Source: Heliophilum fasciatum (lineage in GTDB: Bacteria; Bacillota; Desulfitobacteriia; Heliobacteriales; Heliobacteriaceae). From it: a stretch of 64,000 nucleotides of DNA. Each line of letters opens with the position of its first letter. The first letter of the stretch is position 1. The notes beneath the pieces are model-generated. The model did no database searches, was not told the DNA's origin, and saw only the letters and a program-made list of their open reading frames with translations. Shown piece after piece: positions 61,501 to 64,000 of this stretch. Location of the stretch: assembly GCF_004341395.1 (NCBI RefSeq), contig NZ_SLXT01000011.1, forward strand, positions 39,062-103,061. The letters run 5' to 3'. A program made the translations under genes and the position numbers.

Positions 61501-62708
61501 TGGAGTCGGCCGTAACGAATCCAGATACACTGAAGCCGGCCGCCCCGCCCTCGGCGGGGCCAAGTCGCTTAGAACGCTGGCGGCCGGTGTTGGCGGTGTT
61601 ATTAATCATCGGGTTGCTGCTTTCACCGATCTATCTTTGGTGGAAGGAACCGATTCGTGCGACGGAGGCGTGGATCGTTGATTACACGGTGCCGAATCCG
61701 GAGCGGCGGGAGCATCTTGGCTTGGTATGGGTGATGAATCATTATAAATTTTTTCATCCCAATGGGCGGGCCTATATGCCGGAGCAGGATTACTATGGCT
61801 TTTTTCCGAAGACTGATGGTACCTTTTTTACCCGGCTGTTGCCGGAAGATGATCGGATTCCTGATATGCTTTATTTAGCCGATGCCTATGGTGTTTATTC
61901 GGACGATTTTTTGCTGACTAATCGTGCCGGTACGCGATCGGAATTGTTTTTCGGCGGCCTTCGTGAGGAAGACGAAAAGATCGTCCGGGCGAAGATGGAG
62001 CAGGGGACAACGGTAATTGCGGAGTTTAACACCCTGGCCTTGCCGACGGCCGGTGGCGTTCGGTCGCGGATGGAGCAACATTTGGGGATTCATCGCCAAG
62101 GTTGGATAGGGCGTTTTTTCCTTGATTTGTCCCGTGATGTGGAAGTACCGGTCTGGTTAGTGCAGAATTATGAAGCCCAATACAATTTGCCTTGGGATTT
62201 TCACGGTCCGGGATTTGCCTTTGTATCCGATACGGATCAGGTGCTTGTCCTTCGTAAGGGGATCGATACAGGCAAGCACGATTTGACCTTTCAATTCAGC
62301 GCTGAGCCGGGGCAGGAATTCGGCATTACCGAATCGATCCCGTATTATTACTGGTTTGAATGGATTGAACCTGCCGATCAGGCGGAAGTGCTTGCCGAGT
62401 ATCATCTGGATGTGACGGAAGAAGGGTTGGTAGCGTTGCAACGGATGGGGTTGAAGCCGGATTTCCCGGCGATCATCCGGTATCAATCCGGATATAATCA
62501 AAATTACTATTTTGCCGGTGATTTTGCCGACAGCAGTCAAGTACCGCGATGGTGGCAGTATCAAGGTTTTGCTCAAGTGCGTAAGTTTTTCAGTGTGGAC
62601 AAAAAAGGTGAAGGCGATGCCTTTTTCTGGCGCTGTTATGTACCGATGATGCATAAAATTCTCAACGATCAGTGGGCAAACAAACGAACGCACCTACCCG
62701 GCTATTGA
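58575..62708 (+). CDS. HEAT-repeat/GT2 processive synthase fusion with extracytoplasmic domain
   Basis: 1377 residues. Order: one helix (about 8-28); a HEAT-like helical repeat region (about 110-430); two helices (about 438-458 and 482-510); a GT2 glycosyltransferase (about 528-810) with SIIAPAYNEEATVVESVNSL, VVNDGSTD, DADSLLETD, GEDMEIVVRLNRH and the processive motif RQRDRWQRG; several helices (about 826-890); a Pro/Lys/Ala linker made of repeats (about 950-995); another helix (about 1005-1023); and a 350-residue outside domain I do not recognise. The GT2 part is like cellulose, hyaluronan or PNAG synthases. The sugar is unknown. ATG 58575 follows GAGGAG and overlaps the regulator stop. I infer a secreted polysaccharide. 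Confidence 0.85.
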   Translation: MIAGQGWLWTVIAGLLAANTVMILWLIGQYWWNRRQQKVARQVEHFLAHQAEQASPAELDCFFRRYRRTMMRYVVAFCQNISVHDHRAQRLFQQLARLGMDRYYIKRLDSAWRSRRMEAAVMLGLFPSSAVREALEQAIRQERDLVVRLYLAVALSEIADRCSLPVLLDTLVGAPAWYREKVQALLHDFGQGIVDYFPQWVLRPEKEVQLALVDVAAAYATEELKRYLLWQSRSPLPAVAHAAVRSMRHHYAQELAAPFYLQHDDPVIRQVAIEALAQLPSRATVEILIEILRDRSMKPTTVYALSTILRKRPRYIAMVVERFQNENNPDIKNGLAATLGNRIEYFLAKLLSSEKAAMKALLYEIISLGKINSIIGFLNKNKNIEIEDELLPIIGRVIAENEEVHKEFCTYLNERILRKLGQAKLAIPRGAREEPKTEGKIRFLYLILALIVIFFPSFHVLRHGEMVGNASWMEHLFTYVIDYNYFLIYYTFTINTIYLLLLIFSVLGVMQQNRRWQIKRFPTLFRDRMLPSVSIIAPAYNEEATVVESVNSLLNLNYPDYELIVVNDGSTDQTLNTLIRYFSLEKVDRITEQRLQTMPVRGIYMNESLPKLLVIDKINGGKADSLNTGINYGTREFFCGIDADSLLETDALLRIASLTMDEAKETIAAGGNIFPINGCTVERGMITATHIPKGEIARMQTIEYLRAFIVGRVGWAFMQSLLIVSGAFGLFNRERVIEIGGYMTAKERFRKDTVGEDMEIVVRLNRHMREKKLPHATLFAYNANCWTEVPDSLRILGRQRDRWQRGLIEIMAHHKRLIFNPVYGRIGLIAFPYFLFFEMIGPIVEFQGYIMVLLAFLFGLLDLSTAALLFLATVCYGILISIASLLAAERQVSHFSTGELITLIGYSLLENLGYRQLMSYYRVAGFFSSLRRTGSWGKMERKGFVSSLTGSPAIAKPAIAKPDILKPAAPKPDILLESAVTNPDTLKPAAPPSAGPSRLERWRPVLAVLLIIGLLLSPIYLWWKEPIRATEAWIVDYTVPNPERREHLGLVWVMNHYKFFHPNGRAYMPEQDYYGFFPKTDGTFFTRLLPEDDRIPDMLYLADAYGVYSDDFLLTNRAGTRSELFFGGLREEDEKIVRAKMEQGTTVIAEFNTLALPTAGGVRSRMEQHLGIHRQGWIGRFFLDLSRDVEVPVWLVQNYEAQYNLPWDFHGPGFAFVSDTDQVLVLRKGIDTGKHDLTFQFSAEPGQEFGITESIPYYYWFEWIEPADQAEVLAEYHLDVTEEGLVALQRMGLKPDFPAIIRYQSGYNQNYYFAGDFADSSQVPRWWQYQGFAQVRKFFSVDKKGEGDAFFWRCYVPMMHKILNDQWANKRTHLPGY
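61432..61500. repeat. In-frame repeat in the linker of the GT2 fusion
   Basis: The 15-base unit agccatagccaagcc occurs twice in direct tandem, followed by degenerate copies of aagccggatata. It encodes PAIAKPAIAKPDILKPAAPK. Confidence 0.8.
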
Positions 62709-62868
62709 TCTTCACGTTGGTTTTCACGCTCCAAAACAGCCGGCTGCGATTTCATTTGTGTAACGATCACGGCCGTAAACATGAGCACACAGCCGATCAA
62801 TTCTCTTGTGCCCATCGATTCTTCCAGCTACAGCGCACTGCTGACCACTGCAATTGAGTTGAAAAAAT
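62702..62868 (-). pseudogene. Decayed DMT/EamA transporter fragment
   Basis: On the minus strand a frame reads GTRELIGCVLMFTAVIVTQM near its end, typical of the last helix of EamA-type transporters. Before it comes VNFFNSIAVVSSAL, then an in-frame TAG (62828-62830) and LEESM. Only about 55 codons remain and no start is present. It is probably the 3' remnant of a deleted gene. The DNA overlaps nothing else; the frame ends next to the synthase stop. Confidence 0.55.
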
Positions 62869-62879
62869 TCACAAAAACG

Positions 62880-62916
62880 CAAAAAGACCAGGACGTTCAT
62901 CCTGGTCTTCGTTTTT
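62880..62916 (+). terminator. Terminator downstream of the synthase operon
   Basis: 10-bp stem (aagaccagga / tcctggtctt) with a 6-base loop and a T5 tail after cg. It ends transcription from the polysaccharide operon; the stretch 62917-63014 holds nothing else I recognise. Confidence 0.85.
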
Positions 62917-63014
62917 ACTCGATATTCAACTGTTTTGAAAACCCCGTAGGCGGCAGATTAGGCATTACTGTTGCCCCTTGCAGTATTATCCGTCCTCAAT
63001 AGCACATTTTAGTT

Positions 63015-63845
63015 CTAAAGTTTGCTAGCCATTCTCTCCAGAATTTGCGATGTTGTACTTAATTGTTGTATGGATGCAGTTATTTCCTCTAAAGCACTTG
63101 CTTGCTCTTGCACTGTTTGATTACCTTTTTCGATATTAACAGCAATATTATTTACATGCATTTGTATATTTTTTAATGTATCTTCGATCTGCTTAATACT
63201 CTCATTACTGGATGAGGACAACTTTCTAATTTCTTCCGCTACTATCCCAAACCCTTTTCCATGTACACCTGCTCTAGCAGACTCTATCGCGGCATTCAAA
63301 CCGAGTAAATTGGTCTTAACAGCTATCTTACGAATAAAAGAAATAACTTTATCCGTGTTTTTAGTAGCAGATTCAGTAATTCTTACTTCTTCCAACACAT
63401 GATTATTACTTTCAGCAGTCTCTTGTACACCAGTATTAATATAAGAGATAGCCTCAGTTATTTGATCTAAAGAGACAGCTAAAGTTTGCGCTATTTCCAA
63501 TAATTCGACTTGGTGTTTAATGCTTTTTCCGATGCCTATACCACCGATAACTTCACCTAACTCGTTTTTCACAGGTATCCCAACCGCTTTGAAAGGGATA
63601 CCAAATATTTCCTTGGAAAGAACCATGCTTACTGGCTTTCCTAGTTTCATAGCCTCATAGATAGCATCTCCTTTTGGAAGAATATCTCCGGCTTTAATAT
63701 TTGGCCGTAGATTTTGGCTTGGTGTGAATTTCAAAAACTTTTCTGTATCTGTGATGGCAAACATTATTTCATCTTCAAAAAAATGTGGTAAGAGATGAGA
63801 AACAGTATCAAAGGCATGAAGTATCTTGTTTTCGCTCAGTTCCAT
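63015..63845 (-). CDS. Soluble methyl-accepting chemotaxis protein
   Basis: 276 residues without a membrane helix. A sensor-like N-terminal half (about 1-130) contains [20 protein letters not shown] and [19 protein letters not shown], a PAS/cache-like pattern, and the C-terminal half is the receptor signalling domain with the hairpin sequence [23 protein letters not shown] 63845 is five bases after GGGGGG; a 40-residue upstream extension runs into mobile-element-like repeats and is rejected. The gene is much more AT-rich than the rest of the window, suggesting recent acquisition. The ligand is unknown. Confidence 0.88.
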   Translation of the reverse strand: MELSENKILHAFDTVSHLLPHFFEDEIMFAITDTEKFLKFTPSQNLRPNIKAGDILPKGDAIYEAMKLGKPVSMVLSKEIFGIPFKAVGIPVKNELGEVIGGIGIGKSIKHQVELLEIAQTLAVSLDQITEAISYINTGVQETAESNNHVLEEVRITESATKNTDKVISFIRKIAVKTNLLGLNAAIESARAGVHGKGFGIVAEEIRKLSSSSNESIKQIEDTLKNIQMHVNNIAVNIEKGNQTVQEQASALEEITASIQQLSTTSQILERMASKL

Positions 63846-63890
63846 AACTTCCCCCCTAGATTTGAATATTTCGCTCTTGGAGAGCCAGTA

Positions 63891-63952
63891 TGTCGGCAAA
63901 ATAGAGCCATGTTCACGGAAAAATAGAGCCACCTTCACGGCGTAGAGATCCA
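63891..63952. mobile_element. Probable left end of an IS21-type element (three terminal repeats)
   Basis: Three consecutive repeats of about 21 bases: TGTCGGCAAAATAGAGCCA (63891-63909), TGTTCACGGAAAAATAGAGC plus CA (63910-63931) and CCTTCACGGCGTAGAGATCC plus A (63932-63952). Multiple short repeats starting with TG at the end of an element are typical of IS21. A TATAAT (63969-63974) and an ATG (63972 or 63980) follow on the plus strand, and the open frame leaves the window. Assignment is by pattern only. Confidence 0.45.
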
Positions 63953-63971
63953 CCTGTTTTTTCACTCTATA

Positions 63972-64000
63972 ATGGATTTATGCACATCCATATGTGTAAA
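63972..64000 (+). CDS. Possible start of a transposase gene, cut by window edge
   Basis: Two ATG codons (63972 and 63980, different frames) follow the terminal repeats; both frames are open to the end of the window. From 63980 it reads MHIHMCK. A few codons cannot identify a protein; the call rests on the adjacent IS21-like repeats. Confidence 0.2.

Overview
The window is a contiguous chromosomal segment of an endospore-forming, Gram-positive bacterium of the Bacillota, class Clostridia. Evidence for this is spoIIP, yqfC, yqfD, a CIRCE-controlled hrcA operon, a glycine T-box, sigma-A-type promoters, TTG/GTG starts behind strong GGAGG ribosome binding sites, and the block rpsT-spoIIP-lepA-hemW-hrcA-grpE-dnaK-dnaJ-prmA-rsmE-mtaB-rpsU-yqeY-yqfC-yqfD-phoH-pgpH-ybeY-dgkA-cdd-era-recO-glyQS-ccpN-ppsR. 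The archaeal-type (group III) chaperonin inside the dnaK operon and the ppsR-ppdK pair fit a Peptococcales- or Heliobacteria-like lineage. That placement is a guess from family knowledge, not a measured result.

Layout. Positions 1-15600 hold competence (comEA, comEC), replication and repair (rarA, holA), translation (typA, rpsT), a Fic AMPylator in AT-richer DNA, spoIIP and murJ. Positions 15700-29600 hold lepA, hemW and the heat-shock operon hrcA-chaperonin-grpE-dnaK-dnaJ, followed by protein, rRNA and tRNA methylation genes (prmA, rsmE, mtaB), a HIT protein, rpsU and yqeY. Positions 29700-41850 hold sporulation genes, phoH, the c-di-AMP phosphodiesterase pgpH, ybeY, an undecaprenol/diacylglycerol kinase, nucleoside salvage (cdd, deoC), era, recO and T-box-controlled glyQS. 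Positions 41970-46140 are a carbon-flux module: a CcpN-like repressor, the PPDK regulatory protein and PPDK. Positions 46200-53700 carry a lone cheR, a gamma-carbonic anhydrase, a secreted 3D-domain protein, an FtsA-like protein with an unusual beta-rich tail, small membrane proteins, eight tRNA genes in two transcription units, and a zinc-ribbon protein.

The most unusual part is 54003-62708. A secreted glycosidase-like protein is divergent from a two-gene operon. The first gene encodes a degenerate GGDEF domain, a pseudo-receiver (Asp to Glu) and a DivIVA-like coiled coil in one chain. The second encodes a 1377-residue fusion of HEAT repeats, a processive GT2 synthase and a large extracytoplasmic domain. 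I infer a membrane exopolysaccharide synthesis machine with an unusual cytoplasmic regulatory or positioning hub. It is followed by a decayed DMT transporter fragment, a soluble chemoreceptor in AT-rich DNA, and what looks like the left end of an IS21-type element at the window edge.

A recurring property is short in-frame tandem repeats (9, 12, 15, 21 or 24 bp) at gene ends and in linkers (vanZ-like, glycerate kinase, comEC, holA, spoIIP, cdd, the GT2 fusion) and in several spacers.
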